From positions 1 through 32,125 of IMG/VR virus record IMGVR_UViG_3300043436_004961: a stretch of 32,125 nt of DNA, one strand, 5' to 3'. Every line of letters starts with the position of its first letter. Position 1 is the stretch's first letter. The stretch comes from a virus. The position numbers and the translations under genes were made by a program. The notes under the pieces are model-generated. The model was not told the DNA's origin. It saw only the letters and a program-made list of their open reading frames with translations, and made no database searches. Positions 5,783 through 12,572 of the stretch are shown here, piece by piece.

Positions 5783-7435
5783 ATGGGCTTCTTCGATTTC
5801 TTACGACTATCAGCTAAAAACCAACCAATAGCAAATATAAGCCAGAACCTTCCACTGCCAACTGTTATGCGTGGACAAAACTACTTATCAGGTATTGGCC
5901 TTCAGGATTTATTTGCTAACCTTTCTCGAAGATTACCAAACACATCTAAAGACTGGCAAAACATCTGTGGCGACTTGATGCTTAACTCCATCGTCGCAAT
6001 AAGCATGGACTATTATATCAGAGGTTTTTCACAAGCGCTTCCAATGGTTTATAGACTTGTTGAAGGTAGCGATTCTGAATATGAAAAATATCCAGAACAT
6101 CCTATGATTGCCCTTATATCCAATCCTCAATATCAATTAGCACCAACACGTTTCTGGAGCAATTGTATTATTGATTACAAGATTTATGGAAATGTTTATA
6201 TCCGAAAGATTAGAAAATCAAAAGGCGGTCCAATAATAGGATTGCAGTTTTTACCATCACAACAATGTCAGCCTGTTGGAGATAATATAAATCCTATTAC
6301 CCACTATAACTATGTTGTTGACGGTACTCCATATGCAGTTTCACCAGAAGATATTATTCACATAGCTTACGGCAGAGACCCAATTGATTATAGACTTGGT
6401 CGTTCTCCGCTTATGTCAGTTTTAAGAGAAATAGCAACAGATAACGTAGCTTCATCTTGTGCTTTTGGTCTTATGAATAACTCTGGTCTTCCAAGTATTA
6501 TGGTAAGTCCTGATGCTACTGACCAAATTGTAGACATTAGTGATGACGACTTGCGAACAATGAAGAGACGTTTAGAGGATTCATTTACAGGCGACAATGC
6601 AGGTTCTATTGCTGTCATGTCTGGTCCATTTAAAGTGGAAAAAGTATCATTCTCACCTAATGAAATGGCTCTTGATTCTATTAGACATACACCTGAAGAA
6701 AGAATATCCTCTGCAATGGGTTTAAACTGTATGGTCTTAAACTTGTCTGCAGGCTTAGAAAACTCAACCTATTCTAATATGTTTGAGGCAGAAGCAGCAG
6801 CATGGAATCAAGGTATTATTCCACTCTTAACTGTATTTGCAGAATCTATTACTCAAAACTTATTAGGTGAATTTCCTGAAACACAAGAGGGTGATTTTTA
6901 CAACTGGGACTTAAGCAAAATTAAAGCATTACAAGATGATAGTTTAAGTGAAGCAAAGAGAGCTGAAACATTATATAAGGCTGGAATTATCGATAGGTCA
7001 GAAGCTAAGAGAATTGTTGGCTATGATTACAACGCTACTGATGAAGAGATTTACCATCCTCAAGGCACACCAATATCTACTCAAAACCCAAACTCTGATG
7101 TTGCTGGAAAAAGTATCAAAGCATCTTACAAACCAAATGCATCTATGGTCACTAACGCAAAAAGAGCATTAAAGTGGAAAGATGAAGGCAGAGACGGCGG
7201 AACAATCATAGGTTTAACAAGAGCAAATCAAATTGTTAACGAAGAAAACTTATCAGAAGATACTGTTGTTAGAATGTATAGTTTCTTCAGTAGACACGAA
7301 GTAGATAAAAAAGCAGAAGGATTTAACTCTGGAGAAGATGGATATCCAAGTAACGGTAGAGTAGCCTGGGACCTTTGGGGTGGTGATGCTGGATTTACTT
7401 GGTCAAAAAATATAGTGGACAAATTGCAGGATTAA
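5783..7435 (+). CDS. Portal protein with extra C-terminal domain (550 aa)
   Basis: The dodecameric portal forms the DNA gate at one head vertex. Residues 1-~425 follow the HK97-type portal pattern: WSNCIIDYKIYGNVYIRKIR, EDIIHIAYGRDPI...G.SPL, the GPFKVEKVSFSPNEMALDS segment with RHTPEERISSAMG, and LSEAKRAETLYKAGIIDRSE near the end. Residues ~448-547 form a separate conserved segment, with KRALKWKDEGRDGGT, VRMYSFFSRHEVDKKAEGF and GYPSNGRVAWDLWGGDAG.TW. I recall similar segments attached to other phage head proteins but cannot name a function. The ribosome site is AAGGA at 5768-5772. The gene ends 60 bases before a strong terminator. Confidence 0.9.
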   Translation: MGFFDFLRLSAKNQPIANISQNLPLPTVMRGQNYLSGIGLQDLFANLSRRLPNTSKDWQNICGDLMLNSIVAISMDYYIRGFSQALPMVYRLVEGSDSEYEKYPEHPMIALISNPQYQLAPTRFWSNCIIDYKIYGNVYIRKIRKSKGGPIIGLQFLPSQQCQPVGDNINPITHYNYVVDGTPYAVSPEDIIHIAYGRDPIDYRLGRSPLMSVLREIATDNVASSCAFGLMNNSGLPSIMVSPDATDQIVDISDDDLRTMKRRLEDSFTGDNAGSIAVMSGPFKVEKVSFSPNEMALDSIRHTPEERISSAMGLNCMVLNLSAGLENSTYSNMFEAEAAAWNQGIIPLLTVFAESITQNLLGEFPETQEGDFYNWDLSKIKALQDDSLSEAKRAETLYKAGIIDRSEAKRIVGYDYNATDEEIYHPQGTPISTQNPNSDVAGKSIKASYKPNASMVTNAKRALKWKDEGRDGGTIIGLTRANQIVNEENLSEDTVVRMYSFFSRHEVDKKAEGFNSGEDGYPSNGRVAWDLWGGDAGFTWSKNIVDKLQD

Positions 7436-7494
7436 CGTATAATAATAGTGTTCTTAATTGTTTACTGGTTCATAAATTTCCTATTCCTAAACGA

Positions 7495-7528
7495 AAATAA
7501 CCCCTGGATTTTACTCCAGGGGTTATTT
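7495..7528. terminator. Strong two-way terminator after portal
   Basis: A 14-bp stem (7495-7508 with 7515-7528), including TAACCCCTGGA/TCCAGGGGTTA, surrounds a six-base loop TTTTAC, with TTTATTTATTT downstream on the plus strand and A-rich sequence upstream. It ends the portal transcript and the converging minus-strand gene at 7531. Confidence 0.9.
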
Positions 7529-7530
7529 GT

Positions 7531-7821
7531 TTATTTATTTGGAGAATATCCAAAAGTATAAGCATAAAAACCTCTTGCATTGTCTTGTTTGCTTACATAT
7601 TCTGCTTTTGTGAAATCCATAACCCACTTATTTTTATATTGTTCCTTAATACCAAAGGTTTCTGGTTTTGAAACATCTTCAAGATATAAGTCATTAATCA
7701 TTGCAAACTTATATAACTCTTCCAAATATTCTTCACTAATCCCTTTAGACTTATCTCTTACAACAATACAACCACATTGACCTGATTCAAAAACTCTAAT
7801 GCTTTTTGTGTTCTTAAACAT
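7531..7821 (-). CDS. Accessory hypothetical protein (96 aa), single-gene cassette
   Basis: I do not recognise this protein. It is soluble, of mixed charge, with a CGC triplet at residues 16-18 and an aromatic C-terminal tail (FYAYTFGYSPN). The frame opens to 7866, but that start lies in the -10 box of its promoter. ATG 7819-7821, with GGA shortly upstream, is more likely. It has its own promoter (7857-7885) and a terminator (7495-7528), and it points against the structural operon between portal and protease. That arrangement is typical of 'moron' genes acquired as accessory functions such as superinfection exclusion or anti-defence. The specific role is unknown. Confidence 0.65.
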   Translation of the reverse strand: MFKNTKSIRVFESGQCGCIVVRDKSKGISEEYLEELYKFAMINDLYLEDVSKPETFGIKEQYKNKWVMDFTKAEYVSKQDNARGFYAYTFGYSPNK

Positions 7822-7856
7822 TTCATTCCAACTTTCTATAAACTTCCTACACCAAT

Positions 7857-7885
7857 ATAATAGCATAGGTTATAAAGTAATGCAA
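7857..7885 (-). promoter_or_regulatory. Promoter of the 96-aa accessory gene
   Basis: On the minus strand: TTGCAT (7880-7885), 17-base spacer, TATTAT (7857-7862). The spacer carries TATAACCTATGC. About 29 of 32 bases match the promoter at 8379-8407. It starts immediately after the terminator of the upstream accessory gene. Confidence 0.75.
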
Positions 7886-7888
7886 GAA

Positions 7889-7914
7889 AAAACCCTCATA
7901 TTCCAGAGGGTTTT
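7889..7914 (-). terminator. Terminator of the 146-aa accessory gene
   Basis: On the minus strand, AAAACCCTC and GAGGGTTTT form a 9-bp stem (7889-7897 with 7906-7914) around an 8-base loop, followed by a T run. It lies just after the TAA at 7919-7921 and just before the next promoter. Confidence 0.88.
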
Positions 7915-7918
7915 AAGT

Positions 7919-8359
7919 TTAAGCAAGTTCGATGTAAAGAGAAAGTTCTTTTTTCTTTACCAACTTCCAAATATCATCTAAGGTAAAAGGACCATATTCA
8001 GTCTCATAACCTTCTACTAAACCGTGAAATACTACGCTACCACTACTCCAATCAAAATCCTTAAAATTAACTTGCCATTTCCATCCAATTTCAGGACAAA
8101 TAAAAGTAAACCAAGTTCTATTAATTTTATTTGAAAGATTAACTGAAGGAATGTGGTCAATCATAAAATAAAGTTTTTCAATATTCACTTCATTTTCATT
8201 AAAACCATCGTATAGTTGTTTCCAGTTTTTCTTTACATCAATCTTTTCATTAACACCACCCAAATCAATAATATCTACAAGAGAGATGTTTACTGTTTGC
8301 GATACAATTCCAAGATTACTAAGCAACTGTTCTAAAGACATTTCGTTCAAACCTTTCAT
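7919..8359 (-). CDS. Accessory hypothetical protein (146 aa), single-gene cassette
   Basis: I do not recognise this protein. The N-terminal ~35 residues are helix-prone, the middle is rich in aromatic residues (HIPSVNL...TWFTFICPEIGWKWQVNF), and the end has LDDIWKLVKKKEL. There is no membrane segment. Two starts are possible: ATG 8357-8359, or ATG 8339-8341 (residue 7), which has the better AAAGG ribosome site. Its own promoter (8379-8407) and terminator (7889-7914) make it an independent unit inside the late region, on the opposite strand to the head genes. An accessory role is inferred from this context only. Confidence 0.7.
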   Translation of the reverse strand: MKGLNEMSLEQLLSNLGIVSQTVNISLVDIIDLGGVNEKIDVKKNWKQLYDGFNENEVNIEKLYFMIDHIPSVNLSNKINRTWFTFICPEIGWKWQVNFKDFDWSSGSVVFHGLVEGYETEYGPFTLDDIWKLVKKKELSLYIELA

Positions 8360-8378
8360 TCAACTCATCAACAGATAT

Positions 8379-8407
8379 ATAATAGCATACGTTATAAATG
8401 ATTGCAA
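8379..8407 (-). promoter_or_regulatory. Promoter of the 146-aa accessory gene
   Basis: On the minus strand: TTGCAA (8402-8407), 17-base spacer, TATTAT (8379-8384). The spacer carries TATAACGTATGC (reverse strand of 8385-8396). It is nearly a copy of the promoter at 7857-7885. Confidence 0.75.
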
Positions 8408-8487
8408 GAAAATAGATGGGTTTTTTTCAAGACAGATTCCGAATAAAACAGTGCGCCATATTTATTTCTTAAAATAAAACCTAACGA

Positions 8488-8520
8488 AAAAAAGTCACTA
8501 CCACATCTAGTGGCTTTTTT
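8488..8520. terminator. Two-way terminator insulating the accessory cassettes
   Basis: GTCACTA (8494-8500) pairs with TAGTGGC (8508-8514), with one G-T pair, and is extended by A6/T6 flanks (8488-8493 with 8515-8520). Both strands show a T run. No gene ends into it from the left on the plus strand, so it seems to separate the minus-strand cassettes from the plus-strand gene at 8560. Confidence 0.8.
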
Positions 8521-8524
8521 GTTG

Positions 8525-8553
8525 TTTAACTATATAACGATAGAGTGTATAAT
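8525..8553 (+). promoter_or_regulatory. Promoter with leaderless architecture for gene 8560
   Basis: TATAAT (8548-8553) lies 6 bases before the ATG at 8560, the same spacing as at 2371/2383. The -35 box is poor (TTTAAC, 8525-8530, 17-base spacer). TATAACGATAG (8533-8543) in the spacer resembles the early operator-like element. Confidence 0.55.
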
Positions 8554-8559
8554 ATTATT

Positions 8560-8853
8560 ATGACACACAAGGACATTATTACAATCACAGCATTTAAAGA
8601 GATGGGTTTTAAGAACATAGATTTAAAATATATCTCTGACATTAAACTCAACAGGATTACTTGTGAGATGGATATGAAAGTTGGCAAAGGTACATACACT
8701 ATACCATTTGAAGCTTTTTGCAATCCATCAAATAAAATAACTCTTTCAAAACATTATCTTTTTGCAGAAGTAGTGAAAATGTTAGAGGAATTTAATGCAC
8801 TAGACTATAAATCAAAAGTATCTTATTTAGATAAGTTAGGTGCAAAACAATGA
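8560..8853 (+). CDS. Accessory hypothetical protein (97 aa), probably leaderless
   Basis: I do not recognise this protein. It is soluble, Lys- and Ile-rich, with a compact alternating N-terminal half (KDIITITAFKEMGFKNIDLK) and a helical C-terminal third. The frame extends to a GTG at 8545, but that codon precedes the -10 box, so ATG 8560 is the start. There is no ribosome site between -10 and ATG, so translation is presumably leaderless. Its TGA overlaps the ATG of a following mini-gene (ATGA, 8850-8853). Together with 8905-9069 it makes a small plus-strand accessory cluster that ends at the 9147-9172 terminator. Confidence 0.6.
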   Translation: MTHKDIITITAFKEMGFKNIDLKYISDIKLNRITCEMDMKVGKGTYTIPFEAFCNPSNKITLSKHYLFAEVVKMLEEFNALDYKSKVSYLDKLGAKQ

Positions 8854-8915
8854 AACTAGGCGAATATATTTTAAATCTTCTTATTAGGCAAATGACAGAA
8901 AAGAATGATAGATAA
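8850..8915 (+). CDS. Possible 21-aa mini-protein
   Basis: A very short frame starting MKLGEYILNLL, coupled to the previous gene by ATGA and overlapping the next by 11 bases. It could be a real micropeptide or only a translational bridge that delivers ribosomes to the 54-aa gene. It is too short to judge by composition. Confidence 0.3.
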   Translation: MKLGEYILNLLIRQMTEKNDR

Positions 8916-9069
8916 ATTATTACTATTATTCTTTGCATTATTTAACTTGTATTTACTATGGCGAATTGATAAAATAGAGAAAGAACGACCAAGCTACCAT
9001 GATATTAAAAAAATATTTGAGATTCTTGTCGATAAAGTTACAAGGAATGAATATGACACAAGTATATGA
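8905..9069 (+). CDS. Small single-span membrane protein (54 aa)
   Basis: The frame encodes MIDKLLLLFFALFNLYLLWR, a clear single membrane span at residues 5-19, followed by a charged helical tail of about 34 residues. The layout (short N-terminus, one span, charged cytoplasmic tail) is seen in small phage membrane proteins, including some holins, antiholins and exclusion proteins. No holin lies beside the endolysin, so this is one of two candidates; the other is 12949-13194. It overlaps the 21-aa frame by 11 bases. A further 17-aa frame (9047-9100) overlaps its end and I do not count it as a gene. Confidence 0.5.
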   Translation: MIDKLLLLFFALFNLYLLWRIDKIEKERPSYHDIKKIFEILVDKVTRNEYDTSI

Positions 9070-9095
9070 TTGGATTACTAAGTTTAATAAAATGG

Positions 9096-9174
9096 TATAA
9101 TCTAATCAGTTCTCAAAAACTGCTCGACAAAACCTGTGGGGGAGGGAAAACCAGCCTTAAAAAGCTGGTTTTTC
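9096..9174 (+). ncRNA. Candidate small RNA ending in an intrinsic terminator
   Basis: A TATAAT at 9096-9101 is followed by a hairpin CAGTT/AACTG (9107-9111/9118-9122), a G-rich stretch (TGTGGGGGAGGG, 9135-9146), and a terminator stem AAAACCAGC/GCTGGTTTT (9147-9155/9164-9172). No reading frame fits. A transcript starting near 9108 would be about 65 nt. The -35 box is poor (TTGGAT, 20 bases away). It may instead be the 3' UTR and terminator of the 8560-9069 cluster. Confidence 0.35.
9147..9172 (+). terminator. Terminator closing the accessory island
   Basis: AAAACCAGC (9147-9155) and GCTGGTTTT (9164-9172) form a 9-bp stem with loop CTTAAAAA, followed by T and TTTG. It separates the accessory genes from the late promoter at 9240. 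Confidence 0.85.
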
Positions 9175-9239
9175 TTTGTTTATAGGTTCAAAAAACAACT
9201 ATAACCATTTCAGTGTAATATTTTTAATATCTTATATAT

Positions 9240-9258
9240 CGTAAAATAATATTAGAAT
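9240..9258 (+). promoter_or_regulatory. Putative late promoter element (protease-capsid unit)
   Basis: CGTAAAATAATATTAGAAT starts 41 bases before the protease ATG and matches the elements at 5743 and 12032 in position and in CGTAAAATA, though its TATAAT part is degenerate. The leader contains GAGGATTAA, matching the other two late leaders. Confidence 0.5.
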
Positions 9259-9280
9259 TGGATATTAGAGGATTAATTGT

Positions 9281-10624
9281 ATGTTTAAAGCAAAACCTGA
9301 AGATTTAAAAATGGATGACTATGTATCTTGGGGTACTTCTGCGTCTGATGCAAGAGGTAAGATTGTAGATATTCGTACAGATGGCGAAGTACAGTCATCA
9401 ATCTCAGACTATACTTTAACTGGAACACCTGAAGACCCTGTATATCTCATTAAATTAGTGCAAAAGGATCAAGACGGTAAAGATGTTTTGACCGACCAAA
9501 CAGTAGTCCATAGAGCTGATGCATTAAGAGTTATTCCAGACCCTATTAAATCAATGAAGACTTTTTACTCATCAGAAATTAAAGCCAAAGAAAATGGTGT
9601 TGTTGAGGGTTATTTAGTACGATTTGGCAATTCTAATGACACTGATTTAGAAAAGGATTATTTTACTAAGTCCACTGATTTTGGATTTGAATTTGATAAT
9701 GGTGAAAGTCATAAGCTTGGTCTTTATTACAACCACGGAATGGACAAGACTTTAGGCACAAAAAAGATTGGCTATGGCACTGTTAAGATGGATGATAAAG
9801 GTCTTTGGTATTCAGCTCAATTAGATATGGCTGATGAATATTCTAAGATGATTTATGACCTTGCTAAAAAAGGTCAATTAGGTTTTAGTTCTGGTTCCGC
9901 TTCACATATGGTTGAAAGAGAAATGATGGGCAAGTCTTATGAAATTAAAAGATGGGCACTTGCAGAAGCATCATTAACACCTACACCTGCTGAATATCGT
10001 AATAAAGCTGAAGCAAAGAGATATTTTGATGAAGAAGGCAGATATGTTGACTATACCGAAAAGGAAAAAAGAGAAATGTCAAAGAAATCTGAAGACGAAT
10101 ATGAATCAGAAGGTGAAAATGTAGACGATATGGTGGAAGGATTAATGATGATTAATGCTACACCAGAAGAAATTGCCTCTACTATTTACGATGGAGTCGA
10201 AGAAGATTTAGTTGCTGATTCAATTCACTGCCTATATAAACGAATGATAGAGGGTGTTTTAGGTGTGATTGAGTCTAATGGTGATATTGCTACTATTAAT
10301 GCAGTAGTTCAAGGTTTTCACGACAGAGTTTTAATGGTTGCAGATAAGTATGTTGCAATGCCAGATGCTCAAATGTCTATGGAAATGGAAGCAATGAAGG
10401 GTATAGTTGCTAAATCACCTGAAAATATTAAACAATGTGAAAGAGCCTTGCGTGATGCTATGGACCTTTCTCGCAGCCAAGCTAAGGGTTTGGCAAAATT
10501 GGTTTGGTCTCATTTGCGTGATGTAGATGATATTCAAGAACCAGAAATTAAAAAAACAATTGATATTGATAAAGAGGCTGAAAGAAATGCATTACTTACA
10601 GCAGCTTTGAAATATTTAATTTAA
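9281..10624 (+). CDS. Prohead protease with Tudor-like N-terminal and scaffold-like C-terminal parts (447 aa)
   Basis: It cleaves head proteins during maturation. Residues 9-86 (DYVSWGTSASDARGKIVDI, then TDQTVVHRADALRVI) look like the small beta-barrel 'hypervirulence-associated TUDOR' domain. Residues 93-250 form the HK97 U35-type serine protease, with YYNHG (His152), LGFSSGS (Ser203/204) and LAEASLTPTPA. Residues ~262-447 are acidic and helical and end in ALRDAMDLSRSQAKGLAKL, a motif I associate with phage head maturation proteins; this part may act as scaffold, since no separate scaffold gene is seen. The ribosome site is GAGGA at 9268-9272. The usual portal-protease adjacency is broken by the 1.8-kb accessory island. 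Confidence 0.9.
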   Translation: MFKAKPEDLKMDDYVSWGTSASDARGKIVDIRTDGEVQSSISDYTLTGTPEDPVYLIKLVQKDQDGKDVLTDQTVVHRADALRVIPDPIKSMKTFYSSEIKAKENGVVEGYLVRFGNSNDTDLEKDYFTKSTDFGFEFDNGESHKLGLYYNHGMDKTLGTKKIGYGTVKMDDKGLWYSAQLDMADEYSKMIYDLAKKGQLGFSSGSASHMVEREMMGKSYEIKRWALAEASLTPTPAEYRNKAEAKRYFDEEGRYVDYTEKEKREMSKKSEDEYESEGENVDDMVEGLMMINATPEEIASTIYDGVEEDLVADSIHCLYKRMIEGVLGVIESNGDIATINAVVQGFHDRVLMVADKYVAMPDAQMSMEMEAMKGIVAKSPENIKQCERALRDAMDLSRSQAKGLAKLVWSHLRDVDDIQEPEIKKTIDIDKEAERNALLTAALKYLI

Positions 10625-10653
10625 GTCGAAGTACAAGACTAAGGTAAAAAAAA

Positions 10654-11967
10654 ATGACACTTGAAGAAATCCAAGCCAAAATCAAAGACAATGCGATTAA
10701 GGCTACTGAAATTCTAGAGCTTGAAAATGCAGATACAGTTGCAGCTAAAGCTCTAATCGAAGAAAACAAAGCATTGGAAGAAAAAGCAGAGATGATTAAA
10801 GCTCTTGCACAAGTTCCTACTGCTACTCCAGATAACGTAGAGGTTAAAAAAATGTCCGATATTATCATTCCTAGCTCTTCATCTTTTAAAAATGTTAAGG
10901 GCTTTTCACCAGATTCCCGTGCAGAAAAAGAAAAGATGGGTTATGCTTTTGGTCAGTTGGCTAAGATGGTTGGCCGTGGTGACAAAAAAGCTCATCAGTG
11001 GTTGGTCGAAAATGGTTTTTACACCAAGGGTCAGAACGAAACAACCGATGCAGACGGTGGATATTTAGTTCCACAGATTCTTGCAAGAGAAGTTATTTTC
11101 TTGCGTGACCAATATGGTGTTATGAGACAAAATGCTCGTGTCATGGGTATGTCAAGCGATAACTTGAACGTTCCAAAGAACACTGCTTCAACAACTGCTT
11201 ACTGGCCAGCTGAAAACACCAACATCACTGCATCACAGGTAACTTTTGCAAACGTTCAAATCCTTGCTAAGAAGCTTGCTATTCTTACACAAGTATCTTC
11301 AGAACTTCAAGAAGACTCCATTGTTGATGTCGGTGCTACATTGGCACAAGATATGGCATATGTAATGGCATACAATGAAGACCTTGCAACCTTCTTAGGT
11401 GATGGTACTTCCACTTATGGTGGTATTACTGGTGTTGTTCCACAGATTGCTGGTGTTAACGGTGGTGCTAACGCAGGTTGGATTTACACTGGTGCTGACG
11501 TAACTGGTGGTTGGAATGCAACTACTCTTGCAGACCTTCGCAAACTTACTGCAGCTATTCCTCAGTATGCAGATAGACCAGGCGAGTGTGCATTCTATAT
11601 GAACCGTGCATTCTTCCAACAGGTTGTCTGCAATGACCTGGATGCTTTAAGCGGCAACGGCTTCTTTGACCTTACTGCAGCTCCAGGACCTAACCCAACA
11701 TTGTTTGGTTATCCTGTCATCTACACTCAGGTATTAAGCCAAGACCCAACACCTGCAGCTGACACTGCTCTTGCACTCTTTGGTAATATGTCCACTGGTG
11801 CTATTATGGGTTCCAGACGTGACCTTAGAATTCAAGTATCTGACCAAGCTGGTTTCATTAGTGATTCCCTCTTCTTCCGAGCTACCGAGCGCTTTGGGTT
11901 CAAATATCACGATTTACCAACAGCATCCGTTTGTGGAAGTATTGCGGTGCTTGTCGCCAACAATTAA
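10654..11967 (+). CDS. Major capsid protein, HK97 fold (437 aa)
   Basis: It forms the head shell. Residues 1-~65 are a charged coiled-coil delta domain of the kind removed by the protease. An internal ATG at residue 67 could make a shorter form. The HK97 core starts at about residue 100, with the familiar TTDADGGYLVP (130-140), then FLRDQYGVMRQNARV and later AFYMNRAFFQQV. The ribosome site is AAGG before an A-run. The gene is visibly richer in C-ending codons (AAC, TTC, GAC) than its neighbours, consistent with very high expression. A strong terminator follows. Confidence 0.93.
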   Translation: MTLEEIQAKIKDNAIKATEILELENADTVAAKALIEENKALEEKAEMIKALAQVPTATPDNVEVKKMSDIIIPSSSSFKNVKGFSPDSRAEKEKMGYAFGQLAKMVGRGDKKAHQWLVENGFYTKGQNETTDADGGYLVPQILAREVIFLRDQYGVMRQNARVMGMSSDNLNVPKNTASTTAYWPAENTNITASQVTFANVQILAKKLAILTQVSSELQEDSIVDVGATLAQDMAYVMAYNEDLATFLGDGTSTYGGITGVVPQIAGVNGGANAGWIYTGADVTGGWNATTLADLRKLTAAIPQYADRPGECAFYMNRAFFQQVVCNDLDALSGNGFFDLTAAPGPNPTLFGYPVIYTQVLSQDPTPAADTALALFGNMSTGAIMGSRRDLRIQVSDQAGFISDSLFFRATERFGFKYHDLPTASVCGSIAVLVANN

Positions 11968-11987
11968 TAGTATCATTACTATTGGAG

Positions 11988-12011
11988 AAAGACCAGAGAA
12001 ATCTGGTCTTT
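11988..12011 (+). terminator. Strong terminator after the capsid gene
   Basis: AAAGACCAG (11988-11996) and CTGGTCTTT (12003-12011) form a 9-bp stem around AGAAAT, followed by a run of T. It isolates protease-capsid transcription from the connector and tail genes, which start again from the element at 12032. Confidence 0.92.
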
Positions 12012-12031
12012 TTTTTTCTTATCTTTAATGT

Positions 12032-12048
12032 CGTAAAATATAATAGAT
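12032..12048 (+). promoter_or_regulatory. Putative late promoter element (connector-tail unit)
   Basis: CGTAAAATATAATAGAT lies between the capsid terminator and the connector gene, 37 bases before its ATG. Apart from one extra A in the 5743 copy, it is identical to the element before portal. A promoter is required here because a terminator sits just upstream. Confidence 0.7.
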
Positions 12049-12068
12049 ATAATTCGAGGATTTAAACT

Positions 12069-12572
12069 ATGCCATTGTCAAGATTACAAGCGATTAAAAA
12101 ACTAAGTTGGATGGTACAAGCTGATGCATATCCTGAGCTTGATTCTAACGCACTTGGAGAATTAATTGATGAGCATAAAAGATTTGGTTCTTGGACAGCT
12201 TCTCAAACTTATAGTGTCGGAGACCAAATTGTTCCTACAGTTCCTAATGGACGTGTGTATCAGTGTTATATTGCTGGCACTTCTGGTACTGTTGAGCCTA
12301 GTTTTCCTGAAATTAATTATGCTGTTGGACAAAACTTTCAAGATGGCGTAGTTCCAGCAGATGGCAATCCTTTAACTTGGCGTGATAGTGGTTTCATACA
12401 ACAAGAAATCTATGATGTTAGAGCTTCCGCCAGAGAAGGTTGGATGCGGAAAGCCTCTATTGCCGCTAATCTTTTAAATACAGATGATGGTGCAACAAAG
12501 GTAGACCTCAATAGATTAATCGAAAATTGCCATGCTCAAGCTGCTAAATTCAGGTCATTTGGGATACTTTAA
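12069..12572 (+). CDS. Head-tail connector, with an inserted carbohydrate-binding-like module (167 aa)
   Basis: Position (first gene after capsid) and helical ends (MPLSRLQAIKKLSWM; AREGWMRKASIAANLL...LIENCHAQAAKF) suit a gp6/gp15-type head-completion adaptor. Residues ~41-106 form a compact module, W.ASQTYSVGDQIVPT..NGRVYQC, GTSGTVEPSFP, then DG....LTW. This is the pattern of the small beta modules, related to chitin-binding type 3, that occur in many phage structural proteins. It sits in the middle of the helical protein, so it should project from the neck. The ribosome site is GAGGA at 12056-12060. The next gene starts at TAATG. Confidence 0.7.
   Translation: MPLSRLQAIKKLSWMVQADAYPELDSNALGELIDEHKRFGSWTASQTYSVGDQIVPTVPNGRVYQCYIAGTSGTVEPSFPEINYAVGQNFQDGVVPADGNPLTWRDSGFIQQEIYDVRASAREGWMRKASIAANLLNTDDGATKVDLNRLIENCHAQAAKFRSFGIL

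Noticed and set aside
7433-7494. Short transcript from TATAAT at about 7438 to the portal terminator
   Set aside because: The -10-like sequence has no usable -35, and the element may simply be a stray operator-like copy at the end of portal; there is too little to call an RNA.
7822-7866. Upstream ATG for the 96-aa accessory gene
   Set aside because: The codons fall in the -10 box of the gene's own promoter.
9047-9100. 17-aa frame after the 54-aa membrane protein
   Set aside because: Despite an AAGGA in front, it is too short, overlaps the upstream gene, and its stop lies in a TATAAT; there is no further support.
131-9280. tRNA genes, CRISPR array, integrase or att site in the noncoding gaps
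   Set aside because: Reading the gaps at 131-226, 524-823, 8360-8559 and 9101-9280, I found no cloverleaf with a T-arm signature, no regular spaced repeats and no recombinase gene.
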